A stretch of DNA of 64,000 nucleotides from Cristatella mucedo. Its lineage: Eukaryota; Bryozoa; Phylactolaemata; Cristatellidae. Both the position numbers and the translations under genes were made by a program. How positions within the stretch are numbered: position 1 is the stretch's first letter; every line of letters starts with the position of its first letter. The DNA lies in NCBI GenBank assembly GCA_009760855.2, contig WPIO01000079.1, positions 1,062,001 through 1,126,000 of the forward strand, written 5' to 3'. Below the pieces are notes generated by a model, which did not search any database, had not been told where the DNA came from, and saw only the letters and a list, made by a program, of their open reading frames with translations. Shown one piece after another: positions 43,896-55,364 of the stretch.

Positions 43896-45375
43896 AATAA
43901 TAATAATGCTGCATTTTAGCGCCCTCAGAGAACTGAATCTTTCTAGGCACTTTGCAGATACTGCATATACAGCACTACCACACGATTGATGGTATTATCA
44001 GCAAGCAGCAGGTATAGTGTAAGCAGGTACATGCACACGAAGAACGAATCGCAAAGACCCACAAAATGCTGTATTATTCATGTGAGTTGTAAGCTTTTAT
44101 TTAAATTTTGTCATGTCAGGGAAGTTCAGGCGTGCATCGGTAGTGAGTCCCATGCTTTGGGAACATAAACAACTAAAGGCATAGTCTCCAACGGTTTTGA
44201 GGTTCGTACGAGGTATGGGTAAACAGTTAGATTCCGCGGGTGGTATGATGCTTAGCCTGGTGGGGAGGATTATGGCTAAAGGATTCGAGTGAGAACGGCA
44301 CGATTCTTCGCCTGGTGTGGGAATCTTTCTGATAGGTAGGCTTCAGCCAAAGAATGAAGGAAACTAAAACCTTGAAGTCGTTTCGCTGCTTGATTGGGAG
44401 CCTGTGCAGGTCGGCGGGAAGTGGTGTGATGGAGCAACTTCAACCATCACGGCAGACAAGCCTAGCAGCCGAGGTGTGCACCAACTGTAAGCGCCCTATT
44501 GCACAGGCCGGTAGACCAGCAAGCAGAGTTACAGATGCCGAGACGCGATGTCAGGAATATATGGACCAACTTGGATGTTGTATTCCTGTCTAAGCAAACC
44601 CGAATTTCAGCAATGTTATGTACCTGAAAGTAGGCAGACTTGACTGTGGAGCTGATGTCTTCGTCTAACGAAAAGTCACTTTGGAACAGGACATTTAGAT
44701 TACGTGCAGATTCAACATTAGATATGCTAGCGGAGCCGATTTTCAGAGTCCGGTTTTCCAATTTCTGAATCACACTTGGTTTGCCCATAACTAGTAAGTT
44801 GATTTTATCATCATTCAGTTTGCTAAGGTTTGCTGCCATCCATGTGCGGTTGTCATCAATACATGCAGCAAGAGTGGGCAGAGAAGTCAACCTGCTCGAG
44901 GGCCAGAGGGGATCAAGCAAAGGTACAATTGAGTGTCGTCCGCATAGAAGTGAAAGCCTAGATTGTGCCTGGCAATCAAATCGCCAAGAGGGGCGAGTAT
45001 AAACTGCGAAAAGAACGAACCAAGCACAGATCCCTGAGGTACCCCATATTTAAGAGGTTTCTCAAATGTTGTTTATCCATTCACATCAATACTCTGGGGT
45101 CTTCCACTGATATAGGACCTGAACCATTGCAGCGCAGTCCCAGTGATGCCCAGCTGAGATTCGAAACTCTCAAGATGGACTTTGGGATCAATAGTATCAA
45201 ATGCTGAAAGATCAAGCAGAACACGCAGAGTGACTTTACCCAAGTCTACATTCATGAGAAGGTCGTTATACATCCTAAGCAATGCTGACTCTGTGGAGTG
45301 ATTATCTCTGAACCCAGACTGGAACTTACTTGCTAGGTTTGAGGTGCTCAATACATCCAGCGAACTGCTAAAGCA
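43896..45375 (-). mobile_element. LINE-A, second-longest copy
   Basis: The minus strand reads from the reverse-transcriptase domain (FQSGFRDNHSTESALLRMYN, LLDLSA-FDT with one Ala lost) through NFL-like and CFSP-like segments to the 3' UTR and the AATAATAATAAT end at 43896. It is broken by several frameshifts and stops, and part of the palm region is in another frame. Confidence 0.92.
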
Positions 45376-46340
45376 AAGTTAAGGCTACAGCTCAATTCGC
45401 CGGTTCCCCTGTCGTGCGGCTAAGCGCAGCTCTGCAAATCTGGACCCTTTTAGTAAGGCCTACTGTCACAACCATGGGACAGTTTCTTCACCGCAGGAGG
45501 TACGAATTGACCTGGGCTGTTCAGCGGTGCTTGTTGCCCCTACCGGTTCCGGCGACTGCCAATCCCGGAAACCGCAAGCTGCCGTTCCACGCGGAACGGC
45601 CAGCCACCGTCTCAGTTCCGGTGATCATAAGCTAGCTACCTATGGTGCAATCCAAGATACACCGGGAGGAATTAAAGGGGATTCAAAAAAATAAGCGCTT
45701 TCCTACGTCGCTCTTTGCGTTGAAGGTGAAGGGGCTCCGAGGAGAGTCTCGGAGAGGCCGAATTACCGCGTTAGCGCGTCGTTACCAAGCCGGTCTGACT
45801 TTTCATACAAACAAGGAGTTGGGTAACTTACTTTTGGTCAAGCTCAGGCAAACTGACACCAAGCGATGCTAGCGCTTAATATAAACAACGTCAAAGACGA
45901 TAGCGAGCATTCCCACGCGAAGCGGTACAATAGGAGTGCCGCGGACCGACTAAACTGAGCCGTTCATCGCAGCTCAGCTGGGGATGCGTCCGCCGAGGAT
46001 TTAACTCTCGTATAAAGCCGCGAGTAGCCGCCATGTTCTGCTGTCTTATGTGGTTCTGCTGCTGAGTCGAATTAAAAAGGGCTCGCGTACGTGTCCCTCC
46101 CCCGCGCGGCCACACATCTCACGCTGGTATGCTGAAAGACCGGTGGACCGACGAAGCCAATGGGTCAATGAGCTCTCGCAGGCGAAAGGAAGCGAGTCAC
46201 AGGTGGGGCAGGGCTTGGGCACAAGCTCTGCTGCCATTTACGCCACACCTGGAATGTTAGATGTGCCGCGTCATCTCTTGTCGAGCAGTCTCGCAGAAAG
46301 AAATTGGATTCGAATTAGACCAAGAAACCAGCTGGAGCCA
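45376..46340. other. Intergenic DNA, no gene recognised
   Basis: The frame 46050-46490 overlaps the start of a SINE-1 copy. No conserved product. Confidence 0.45.
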
Positions 46341-46344
46341 CGCT

Positions 46345-46502
46345 GGTTTAGCCCAGCGGCTAAGGTGCTCGCATCGACCAAGGCCAAGGCCAATGTTTTT
46401 GATGGCCGAGGTCATCGGCTCGAGCCCCGTAGAATACAGGAAGTGCCTGAACAAAGAGCTCAGGTTTTTCTCAGTGCGCAATTCAAATGAATTATATATT
46501 TA
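46345..46502 (+). mobile_element. SINE-1 copy
   Basis: The A-box-like TTTAGCCCAGCGGCTAAGG and B-box GGCTCGAGCCC (46417-46427) are unusually well kept. A CCAAGG(CCAAGG) insertion widens the space between them. The tail ends AAATGAATTATATATTTAT. Confidence 0.85.
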
Positions 46503-46789
46503 TACTATACACATGATTTATATATTTTTTGTATTGTAATGTCCAAGCCCATTCGGATAAAGCAAGGTATTGTTAAGCTTTCTAGCTAAGCGCCATCTTT
46601 AGCAGCATTGTTTATCGAGGAATACGTCGTAACGATGGAGGCGAACCGCTAACCATTCTAAAGCGACGAATGAAAAAAATGCAGTTGAAAGGTCGATGGG
46701 CGTAATCTGGGCCCAAAGTCAAATATGATCGGTGCGAGCGAAGGCGACGAGGAAAAGTAGCTGCGATCGCCGACCTCGACTTACCGAGC

Positions 46790-47318
46790 TCACCAATGGC
46801 GCGCTTTTCGAGCGGCGCATCGCGGAGCGGCACGCACGCGCTCGCTCGCTCGCGGTCACGCTTAGGCGACCTTTGCGCAGCAGCGCGTCGAGTTTTATGC
46901 CATAGGGCGTCGCAGCGATGAGGCCTTGAGCGGCCTGCCGCGGGCGGGCGGGCGGGCGGGCGGGCGGGGCGGAGAGGAATGTGTCCGATGACTTTCGCAG
47001 GACGGCGGCAGCTTCAAAGCACTTAGGCGCCAGCAGCCCTCAGAGCGCCGTCAGATGTGCTTTTGCTTTTTTTTGGGTGGCCGAGGCCTTTGCCGAGGCG
47101 GGAACCTGAGCGGGAGCCTGAGCGGGAACCTGAGCGGGAGCCTGAGAACGGGCCTTTGCCGAGGCGCTCGCGCGGTCGCCCGCGCAGAGACCGAGCAGTG
47201 GCCTCGGAGGGCGAGACGAAGCTGCCGTGCCGTGCCGGGCTGCCGCCGCGCACGCTGAGCCTCCAGCCGCCGCCGCGCGGGCGGCGGCGGCGGCGGGCGG
47301 TGTTCGCCGGCCTCCGCG
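46790..47318 (+). promoter_or_regulatory. CpG island with GC-box-like array
   Basis: A (GGGC) tandem array at about 46942-46970 resembles clustered Sp1 GC boxes, and a 12-base GAGCGGGAGCCT repeat of about four copies lies near 47109-47147. The island leads directly to a strong-context ATG at 47319. Frames across it on both strands are by-products of the composition. Confidence 0.4.
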
Positions 47319-47345
47319 ATGGACGAGCTCCCGGACTCCGACGCG
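47319..47345 (+). CDS. Candidate first coding exon, unrecognised
   Basis: An ATG in strong context (GCGATGG, G at -3 and +4) opens MDELPDSDA. A GC-type donor (GCG|GCAAGT) follows at 47346. Unspliced, the frame runs only 23 codons (MDELPDSDAASDEREPASAL and three more) to TAA at 47388-47390. The acidic start and CpG island are typical of a housekeeping-gene first exon. No downstream exon could be assigned. GC-AG introns are a minority class, so the donor is uncertain. Confidence 0.28.
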
Positions 47346-47408
47346 GCAAGTGATGAGCGGGAACCCGCGTCGGCTTTATGTACGTTGTAATTGGCATACA
47401 TACGATGC

Positions 47409-47446
47409 AGTTTGTACTCTTACATACAGAGTGTGGAGTACAAACT
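47409..47446. repeat. Inverted repeat, 11-base arms
   Basis: AGTTTGTACTC and its exact reverse complement, 16 bases apart. Confidence 0.8.
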
Positions 47447-48193
47447 CGAGCTCCTGCGAGCGAGCGCCGTCGCTGATTCGCGAAACCTTTCCCGATTAGG
47501 GGCCTGTCCTTTATAGAGGTCAGCTACCTAGAAAGGCGCAAGAGTGCGATCGATTTCCACACTGGCTTTTTAACTCCACTCTTTCTCGATAATGCAAGCG
47601 CCGGCTGCGGGCGGGCGCGGTGACACCGCGCAACCACAGACCGGTGTCGGAATGAGGTCGTTCAAAGGTGGCAGCTAGTTTCAGAGGTTGGCCAGGCAGA
47701 GCCTGTCCATCAGAGCTAGCGGCGAGAGTAGACACATGCGTAAAGCTTCGCTAGCAGTTGCTTGGCGTTAATTGGTGCTGAGCAGCCCTGCTACGCTTAG
47801 GATGCACTAAATTAGTCCACGAGCCAGGAGCTCGGCCAGCTCGAATCTCCAAAGTACGCCGCAGTACGGCTGCGTGCTTGGTTTCTCGAAACTTCCCGAA
47901 CAGACCAAATGAGAGCCACCGCTCGCATGCAGACGATGGATGGCTGCTGGATTCAGCGGAAGTCATAGAGAGTTAAGTCTTCTGCTCTTCATAGTCTGCC
48001 GTTCCACTCTCGCTGATTTGGTCTGGTCTAGACGTGCACTATTTTTCAAATATTCAATGCAACCTCTGAAGCGAGTCTCAAGCTAAGATGGCGAGGCATG
48101 CATACGTGAGCAGCACCATTACGCAAGAGGTTTCCTGCAAGGCCTCCCGCCCCCTCCCCTGTGTCTTGCAAGCTAGACGCGGCCGCTCGCCTG

Positions 48194-48212
48194 CCGCCAT
48201 CTTGGCGCAATC
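48194..48212 (-). promoter_or_regulatory. YY1-like site
   Basis: GCCGCCATCTTGG on the plus strand is the reverse complement of CCAAGATGGCGGC, the known YY1 core. It precedes a GC-rich stretch (48330-48980). Confidence 0.35.
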
Positions 48213-48354
48213 TTGCTCTTACCACTCGAGCTGAAGCTCCGTCTGGTTAAATTTGACGGCTGTCTGCGATTTGATGGCTATTGAGAGTCCTGAGTGTCTG
48301 AACTGATCGAACGACGCCGCTAGGGCGGCTAGGGCGGCTAAAGGGCTACAAACG

Positions 48355-48993
48355 GTGTGTAGCGGCAGCCTCGTTCGGACAGAACGCGGCCGCTCGCTGC
48401 TGCCGTTCGCTAGGCTCTCGTGCCCAGCTGGCAAATCTCTACGTCTCGACTCGATACAGCGAGCGCGCTTCGCCAAGGGTTGCAATGAGTCGCAGCAGAC
48501 GACTCGTGCGCGCTCGGCTAGCCTGAAGCCGCCGCGCTTGGACTACTTTGCGTCGAGGATTTCCTCGAATCCCTGCTCAGTTCAAGTGCGTCGGGGCGAG
48601 AGCGTGCACCAAAGCATGGCCAAGGCCGATTCGAAGCGTTGCCGCGCTGCAGAGCCAATTCGTACCATAGCGGACGCACGCGCGGCCGCTGGCTGCAGCA
48701 AAGAGCTTCCGGCGAGCGTAATGCCGGCAATAATGGATGCGCCGCCGGCGCCGCTGCGGCCGCCTGGCAGAAATAAGCTCCGCTGCGCTTCGGCATTTGC
48801 TCGCCCTTTTCGGCTTGCGTGGCCGACGGGCGCCGCCGCCGCTGCTGCCGCTGGCGGTTGGCGAACTACGGCACTAAAACTGGTTCTCATTTACGCCCCC
48901 AACGCTACGCTACGTCGAATGCGCGCCAGTTGCAGCCTCGAGGCTCCCTCGCCAGCTAGCCTAATCAATCAATTCACCGCTTCGTCTGCTTAA
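48355..48993 (+). other. GC-rich open frame of 212 codons, unrecognised
   Basis: The frame has poly-Ala segments and is matched by long open frames on the minus strand (48890-48582, 48796-48518). I recognise no domain, and openness from composition is the simplest explanation. A NotI-rich CpG island is evident. Confidence 0.2.
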
Positions 48994-49233
48994 CGATTAA
49001 TGATAAGACTGACGAATAACCAGCGATTGGGTCAGCCTCGAACCTTAGCGTCGGATCGTCAAGAATCGCTCGCGCGAAGCAAGTCGGCCCGTAATCTGGA
49101 CGTGCGCTACAAAGAAGACGTGTCGCTGCGGCGCGTGCACTTGGACGGTAGCAGGATGGCTAAGTTAGTGTAAGCTTTCGTGATCTCGCTACTAGAACAC
49201 TGCGATTATTGCCGTTATTCGGGACTGCCAGCC

Positions 49234-49372
49234 AGATTTGGCCCAGGGGTTATGGTGCTAGCCTTTTTGATGACCGAGGTCGACGGTTCGAGTCCTGCGA
49301 CGCATGTCGAGCGTCTGGATCGAGATTCGGTTCTCCTACGGCGCTGTAAAGATGAATTATATTTATGTATAT
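49234..49372 (+). mobile_element. SINE-1, best-preserved copy
   Basis: The A-box-like TGGCCCAGGGG (49239-49249) and a perfect B-box GGTTCGAGTCC (49285-49295) make an internal RNA polymerase III promoter. The body ends GAGATTCGGTTCTCCTACGG, then GCGCTGTAAAGATGAATTAT. This is the best reference copy for the family. Confidence 0.9.
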
Positions 49373-49534
49373 TTTTTTGGAAATAGCTCCTTGCTTGCGC
49401 CCTTAATCGTCGGCAGCTGTTGCAAAACTCAGCGAAACCCGTCTAGTCGCTCGCTCTCTTTCTCTTTCTCTCTCTTTAGCGGCGCAGCCTCCATATCGCG
49501 CACCATTTCTTTCTGAGCTTTATTCTGCATTATG

Positions 49535-50150
49535 TATTCATAGAATCTGCTTAAGACTTCCTTTCTGGCTTACAGGTCGCTTCATTTGCTTGCACCAACC
49601 TACCAATCAGACCTCTTTTTTCCATCCGCCATGCTCTCTCACATGACCCACTCCTCGGCTTCCAACTCAGTCTCGCCTTTGGTCAAACGAGATTACAATT
49701 TTTTGACAATGTGTCCTTCAGTTCTAACGCTCTCAGCGTCTGGTACTCGTATCTGCCTCCTGTCTCCGCCCGAATTGACTCTGAATCATTTTAAGTCTCA
49801 GCTAAAGACGCATTTGTTCCGCTCAGCTTTCCCAGCGTCCCACTGAGCACGTCTTCCGCTCCTGTAAGCTTTGCGTTCTTTGTTCTGTGCACGATTCGGC
49901 GCATATTACTAAGCAGGGTCGTTTAAACCGCTGGCCCCGAGTGTCTTCTTGCGCAGTTTTGCATGTACTCATCTAATCAGAACACACTCTCGACCGCTTT
50001 TCCTTTGTTTGAGTAAGCACGATACCGAGCGTGACACTAACGCCTGGTTATTGCTTCGGATGTAATGAGTTGCCACGCGCCTCGATAGAGATTCATTTCT
50101 CGTAAGCCGCTATGCGAATGACTTATTATTATTATTATCATTATTATTAT
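49535..50150 (+). mobile_element. Diverged L2/CR1-like LINE 3' fragment
   Basis: The frame at 49586-49846 ends LTLNHFKSQLKTHLFRSAFP, the same C-terminal pattern as LINE-A (TTFKRILKTHLFRTAFSG). The 3' UTR is unlike LINE-A but also ends in TTATTATTATTATC. It is a related older family. Confidence 0.75.
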
Positions 50151-50159
50151 TGTCTACTG

Positions 50160-50890
50160 CACCAGCGAGCGACAGCTGCGACTGTTGACACTTGCGTTGG
50201 AAGCTTGCTTTGATGCCACCGCGCTCGCCCTCCAGATCTGCCTCCGAAGCATCTCATCTCGCCCAACTAAGAAGCACTGGCCCCACCGTCGCTGGCGTCT
50301 ACCTCACGCGCGGCGTTGACGGCAAAGTCATCCTCGCCGATGCGATCGCCGGCCGCTACCGCCGGCCAACTAAAAGCGGCGTGCTCGAGTCCGCTCCGCC
50401 GCTATGTCTGATCACATGACACTCGGTGCTGGCCCTATCGTGAGCGCTGCTCGAAGAAATTATCCAATGGAGAAGGAAGGATAATAGCACCCGGCGCAGG
50501 AGAGTAAATTAAAAAAAACAGCGCACGATCAAAGCATGGCTCGCTATCTTTGCGCGCACGAAAGATTCTGTTTCGCTTCGTCGTCGATGAAGAGGCAAAT
50601 GCCACCTTTCAACTGCAGCCACCCAAGCGGAAGTTACAAAAATAGCGCTTCGGACTCGCTGCTGCGGCGGCGGCGGCGTCTTAACTCAAGCGGTCCTTCG
50701 GCAGCCGAAAGCGCGGCGCTCGCAAGAGGGCGCGCCAATCCTCGCGGCGAGCGGCCGCCGGAGGAGCTCGAGGCCGCGGAGCGCGTAGAAGGTCACGCGC
50801 TGCCCTTTGCGAGGTCACTGACGAAGACGAGTAGTCCCGCAAGCGGCTGCACGCTGCCGCTGCTCCGATCGCCGTCAGTGGGTGGTTGAG
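50160..50890. other. GC-rich DNA, no recognised gene
   Basis: A 69-codon plus frame from ATG 50213 (MPPRSPSRSASEAS, then VAGVYLTRGVDGKVILADAI) ending at 50419 looks protein-like, and the frame at 50536-50889 does not. Neither has a recognisable domain. An exon is possible. Confidence 0.25.
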
Positions 50891-51173
50891 TGTCGTGCCT
50901 TTTCCAACCGAAGCGAAGTGGCCCTGAGAGGAAGTCCGCTAGCTTCCTCTTACGGAGCTCCGCGAATGCATTTATATTGTCAAGATATAGTTCTACCGTG
51001 CACGAATACGCACTGCTTCGCTTTGAGCGTACTGCAGCGTAGCACGCGAGAGCAAAGAGAGGCGGCTCCGCACTAGCTGACGAAAGCCGAATTCGATTCG
51101 ATCTGTCGACCGTTAGTTAATTGGCTCTCGCTTCGTGGTAAAGAACGCTCGGAGTGTGCTTGCTTCCTTCAAG

Positions 51174-51833
51174 GCAAAGGAGATTGAAAAAATTGCCAGA
51201 GAATTTCACTTCCTTTTATCGTCAACTGACGAATGGAAACTCCTAGACTTTCTGGAAGCGATTTTGACACGCGAGCATCTTCACCAAGCACGGTCACATT
51301 CCGCAACAACGCTAATCGCTATTCTTCATGAGCTCTTACGCACAACCGAAACTAAAGGCAGTACATTTTTTCATACTGGCGAACTCAATCTAAACCTTAA
51401 GATCAATCTTCTTCTGAAGCTAAGGCGAAACCCGCCTTTTAGACGTTCGCGCGGGGGAGGGAAGGCGCGACACGTGTGGACTGACCTAGTGTACGGTGCT
51501 TTTTTCAAATCGAAAGCCACGCTGGTCAGCGATTTGCACATCCGGTATTCGGCGAGTTGGTATTATAGCGAGTGCCTGCGGCGGACCATAAAACATGCGC
51601 TTTACGCATCTATGTATGTTTGCGTGAATGATAGCGGAGGAATTAGCGCCTCGAAGCACGGCCACAGAGCTGCAGAACCTACTACCGGGTTTCAATGTTG
51701 CCATGGCAACGACAGCCGAGCACGAATGCGGGCCCTGCGACCGCAGAAATCAGTCTGCACGGGCTATCGCGATTTTCTGGCTTTTTTCGGTATTCAGCGA
51801 GGCCAACCAATTTCCAGGAACGAGGTTCGATAG
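51174..51833 (+). CDS. Open frame of about 220 codons, unrecognised
   Basis: From an acceptor-like TGCTTGCTTCCTTCAAG the frame reads AKEIEKIAREFHFLLSSTDE, WKLLDFLEAILTREHLHQAR and SATTLIAILHELLRTTETK. This is a helical, leucine-rich stretch of balanced composition in DNA that is not GC-rich. After about residue 85 it becomes less regular (RRSRGGGKARH) and ends at TAG 51831-51833. The first 80 codons are the best candidate for a real exon. There is no ATG at the start of the helical part. No family is recognised, and neither a degraded transposon gene nor a host exon can be excluded. Confidence 0.3.
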   Translation, partial: AKEIEKIAREFHFLLSSTDEWKLLDFLEAILTREHLHQARSHSATTLIAILHELLRTTETKGSTFFHTGELNLNLKINLLLKLRRNPPFRRSRGGGKARHVWTDLVYGAFFKSKATLVSDLHIRYSASWYYSECLRRTIKHALYASMYVCVNDSGGISASKHGHRAAEPTTGFQCCHGNDSRARMRALRPQKSVCTGYRDFLAFFGIQRGQPISRNEVR

Positions 51834-51839
51834 GAACTA

Positions 51840-52585
51840 TCTAACGATCGCACTGGCTACGCTTATCTAAGCTCTCAGCCTGGGATACTTTACATCCGGT
51901 ACCTAACGATCGTGGTCTACGAACGACGAATAAGATTGCCATTAGCTAGTCCAATTAGCAGCAGCCAGCGCTTGAATATACGCTAATGCCGGAGCGGCGG
52001 GCACGGCGATTGTACATTGCAGCCGAGAATAAATGGCGCCGATCAATGGGCGGGGAAGAAGAAGACGCAAGATAGTGACGGCTGGGAAGAGATGACAGTG
52101 ACATTCCGAAAAAAATGCTGAAGAAGAGAAAAGTTTAATAACAGAAGTAATAAGGCTTTTTTGTACTGCATCTCACGAGCACCGAGTCTCTACCCAGGCT
52201 CTTTGAGAAAAGAGGCTGAAAGAGACGCAGCAGCAACCGAGGGCCAATGCTGAGCAAGGTATCGTGCTTAGGCCATGGTGCAAAGGCTATGCAATGGAGT
52301 GCACAAGCATTTATTTAACGGTATCCTTATAAGCGCGCTGCAGCGGCCGCTTATAATTTCAACCCACTGTCGTATACTAAATGGTTTTTCAAACAAACAA
52401 TCAGGCCCGCTTCCTTAAAGTAAGGCTTTCCTCGGCCGGAATAATAACGGAAGTCTGATGTAACCTGACGCAAGACCAGGAGACCCAGAGTAACTTGAGC
52501 CCAGATTTCTCATTGGCTCATTGATTCCTCATTGGCCTGTAGAAAACAACGAAAGGCGTCGGATCAGTTACAACTTATATCAAAA
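51840..52585. other. Intergenic DNA, no gene recognised
   Basis: AT-balanced, no open frame of note. Confidence 0.5.
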
Positions 52586-52589
52586 CCAA

Positions 52590-53035
52590 GCTTAGCGAGT
52601 AGGTTCCAGTCAGGCTTCAGAGCAAATCACTCCACAGAGTCAGCACTGCTGTGAGTGTGCACCGATCTTCTCATGGCTAACTCTCTAAGACTCTCTCACT
52701 CTGACTCTTTGCTATTGCTGCCGGATTTACCGGCAGCTTTTGGTACCTTTGATCTTCAAATCATTCGTGAGCGCCCATCGGCTTAGGCATGGGCATCGCT
52801 GGCACTTGCTATAATTGTATAAGGTCCTATCTCTGTTGAGAATTCAGGGAGTCTGTGTCAACGGCCGACGGTCATCTAGCGAGCCTCAAAGTGCGTCGTA
52901 TTCCAGAGATCTAATTTAGTGCAACATCTTCTCGCAATGTATACTCTAGCTCTAGACGACGTAATTAGTAAGCGTAATCTAGGCTTTAGTTTGTATTTTT
53001 ACATACATTTTATTATTTTTCTTGAATGCGGGGTC
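52590..53035 (+). mobile_element. Old LINE-A reverse-transcriptase fragment
   Basis: AGGTTCCAGTCAGGCTTCAG and AATCACTCCACAGAGTCAGC match the LINE-A domain start. The match then fades through many indels, so this is one of the oldest copies. Confidence 0.8.
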
Positions 53036-53324
53036 AGCAAAGGCTGCACAATCGTGACATTTGACTCAGTTAAGCTGGAGGTAAGCGACGATGACTGCAT
53101 TGCATTGCACCGGTTGTAAACAGGAATCTTGTGGAAGAAGCCATGCTAACATTATCAGGATCAAAGGAATGAGCGTCCCCAAGAAGAGTCGTGTAAACAC
53201 AGAAACCATTCGGTTGAAATGAATTCTATTTGCTTATAATTAAGCTTCACGGGTAGTTGGCATCTCGCATTGTCAGCACAATGAACATTGTCCAAACACG
53301 GTTCCTCATCAGGCACGAATAATA

Positions 53325-53410
53325 ATACTAACAATATACCATTTGATGTAGCGCCCTCAGAGAACTCAAATCTCTTTCTAGGCACTTTAGTTTGCTGCAA
53401 GGGAAGCATC
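53325..53410 (-). mobile_element. LINE-A 3' tail
   Basis: On the plus strand AGCGCCCTCAGAGAACTCAA and TCTCTTTCTAGGCACTTTAG are the reverse complement of the LINE-A terminal hairpin. Confidence 0.85.
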
Positions 53411-53419
53411 GGGCACTCA

Positions 53420-53920
53420 ACTACTCATTGACTCGCATAGTGCGGACATTATCAACAGCACCATCTTAAATTATTAATGCAGATCGACCATAATCCGAGA
53501 AGCATTCAATCACGTGAGTAGTTCGTAGAGCAGCAGAAGTCCTGAAGCAAGTTCCAGTAGCCGCAGTTGCCATCGGCAACGGATGAATGACCACTTTGTT
53601 ACTCACTGCTTCAGCTAAGGCGAAGGTACGAGACGTACCCACGTTACTAGCAGCCATTTTAATGTTCTTGATTAATATTTTAAAATCTGGCTTCTCCATA
53701 CCGTACATCGGGCTTTTCGAATTCACCATACAAAGCTTCAGCCGCGGACTTGACACGAGCTCGACTGGTCTCACCTGCCAATTATTTATCATCAAGATCA
53801 ATCGTAGTAAATTCATTCCTGCTGCATTTGTCAGCCGACTAAAGTTCTAGCTTAATCTCAGCATTACTATAAGCAGACTGCTCGTTAGTGTGGCCTGCAA
53901 GGCCATGGTTAACAGAGGTT
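53420..53920. other. Intergenic DNA, no gene recognised
   Basis: Overlapping frames on both strands (53816-53466 and 53587-53850) without recognisable products. Confidence 0.4.
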
Positions 53921-53929
53921 CCCAGAGGT

Positions 53930-54500
53930 TCGGCCATGCATCCCTTTTGCTAAAATAGCTTCGACGTCTTCCAGTTGATCAATCGATTCAAAGCTCATAC
54001 ACTGCCGTGTAAGGCACTCCCCCCGTGGCTTGGCTCCTTCATGCCTAGCAGAACTGCTGCACCAGCCTCAGCCTCCTCGTGCCCTCGGGTTTTCTATGGA
54101 CAATAAATTAGCTGCTCCATTCTTCCGCTTGAAGATCTTTGGCGATCGAAGCTTTTTTTACTGAAGGTCCTAGACTGTGAAATTCACTTCCATAGTTTCG
54201 TAAGCAACAACATTTATTCTCCTTCTGCCGACTGCAGCACATCTTTTCCAGCAGTCCTGAGCTGCTACATCCATGCTACTCACTAACTCAACTGCTTTCC
54301 TGACTTTGCTATGCTTCCCGTTTTCTCTTTTTTATATATTTTTTTGTTGCGTAAGATGAAGTCCGTTGGCTACCGATTGCGTACCGAAAGCCGCTTAGGC
54401 TGTGAGTGCGCTTTAGAAACCTCTCATGCACAAAACCCACATAGTCTTTGTGGAGTTCCCAACGGAGATGCATTAAATTACACTAAATGGGACGTGGGTT
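53930..54500 (+). mobile_element. LINE-B 3' fragment
   Basis: It matches the C-terminal coding region (GGCTTGGCTCCTTCATGCCT) and 3' UTR of 56580-57090. A run of T replaces part of the TTCTCTTTGTTGCGTGAGA region. Confidence 0.85.
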
Positions 54501-54847
54501 TTACTTTACATATTTTTAACTTTTGCTCTGGACGTTGAGCTCCCTCTTCATCAGAATAAACGAACTCTCACAAAAGAATGAGCAGAACTCATACAGCTCT
54601 AACTTCTGCGTCCTGCGATATTGGCGATTAGCCCTGCTTGCAAGTTCGTTCAAGTTCAGCACAGCAGTGCTTCCGCAATTCGCTCAACCTCAATTAGCCA
54701 CTTCTTAGCTAGCAAAAGTTTGAGAGGCATTTTTTTTGAATTCCACGTTTGGCTGCAAAAGCGACGAATTAAGCTTTCAGGCACACATTGCCGCGATCAG
54801 TCCATGCCTTAATCCGGCCAAAATCAAAAGCCATCACGGAGCGGTTA

Positions 54848-54902
54848 CCAAAATGGCTGACGCAGGCTGACCAAAATGGCTGACGCAGGCTGACCAAAAT
54901 GG
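54848..54902. repeat. 23-base tandem repeat, 2.4 copies
   Basis: CCAAAATGGCTGACGCAGGC plus TGA repeated. Confidence 0.92.
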
Positions 54903-55225
54903 TCGCAAGCGTGCCAAAACAAGTTTAGTAAACATGACTACCAAGGGTCCTCGGCAATCATCCGAAACTTCCGACATCAAATGTTACGAACCGGCTGTGG
55001 CGGTTCCTTAATCGCAGTCCTCATGCCACAAACACAACGAGCGTAGCAGATTCATATTCTTGTAGACGAATGGCAAATGCCATGAAAGGAGCCGGCCTCT
55101 CAAAGCACGGCTCTGGGATGCAGCGCCCACGCCAGTGCCGGCTTGTCCCGGCGGTAGCAGAGCACCGCAGCGATCAGTGGCATCCGCGCTTTAATGTAAC
55201 GAGTCCGAGTCCATCAATACCTCGC

Positions 55226-55360
55226 TGGTTCGACCCAGTGGTTGAGGTACTCGCCCGGACCAAGGTCTGGCTGAAGTCGTGGGCTCTCGAAGCCCGTGGC
55301 CTAAGTGAAGCGCCTGAACAGAGATTAAGTTTTCTCAGGTGCTATACAAACGAATTAATG
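55226..55360 (+). mobile_element. SINE-1 copy abutting a LINE-B
   Basis: The head GGTTCGACCCAGTGGTTGAGG and tail GAGATTAAGTTTTCTCAGG with GTGCTATACAAACGAATTAA are followed directly by the LINE-B 5' end. Confidence 0.85.
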
Positions 55361-55364
55361 CATG

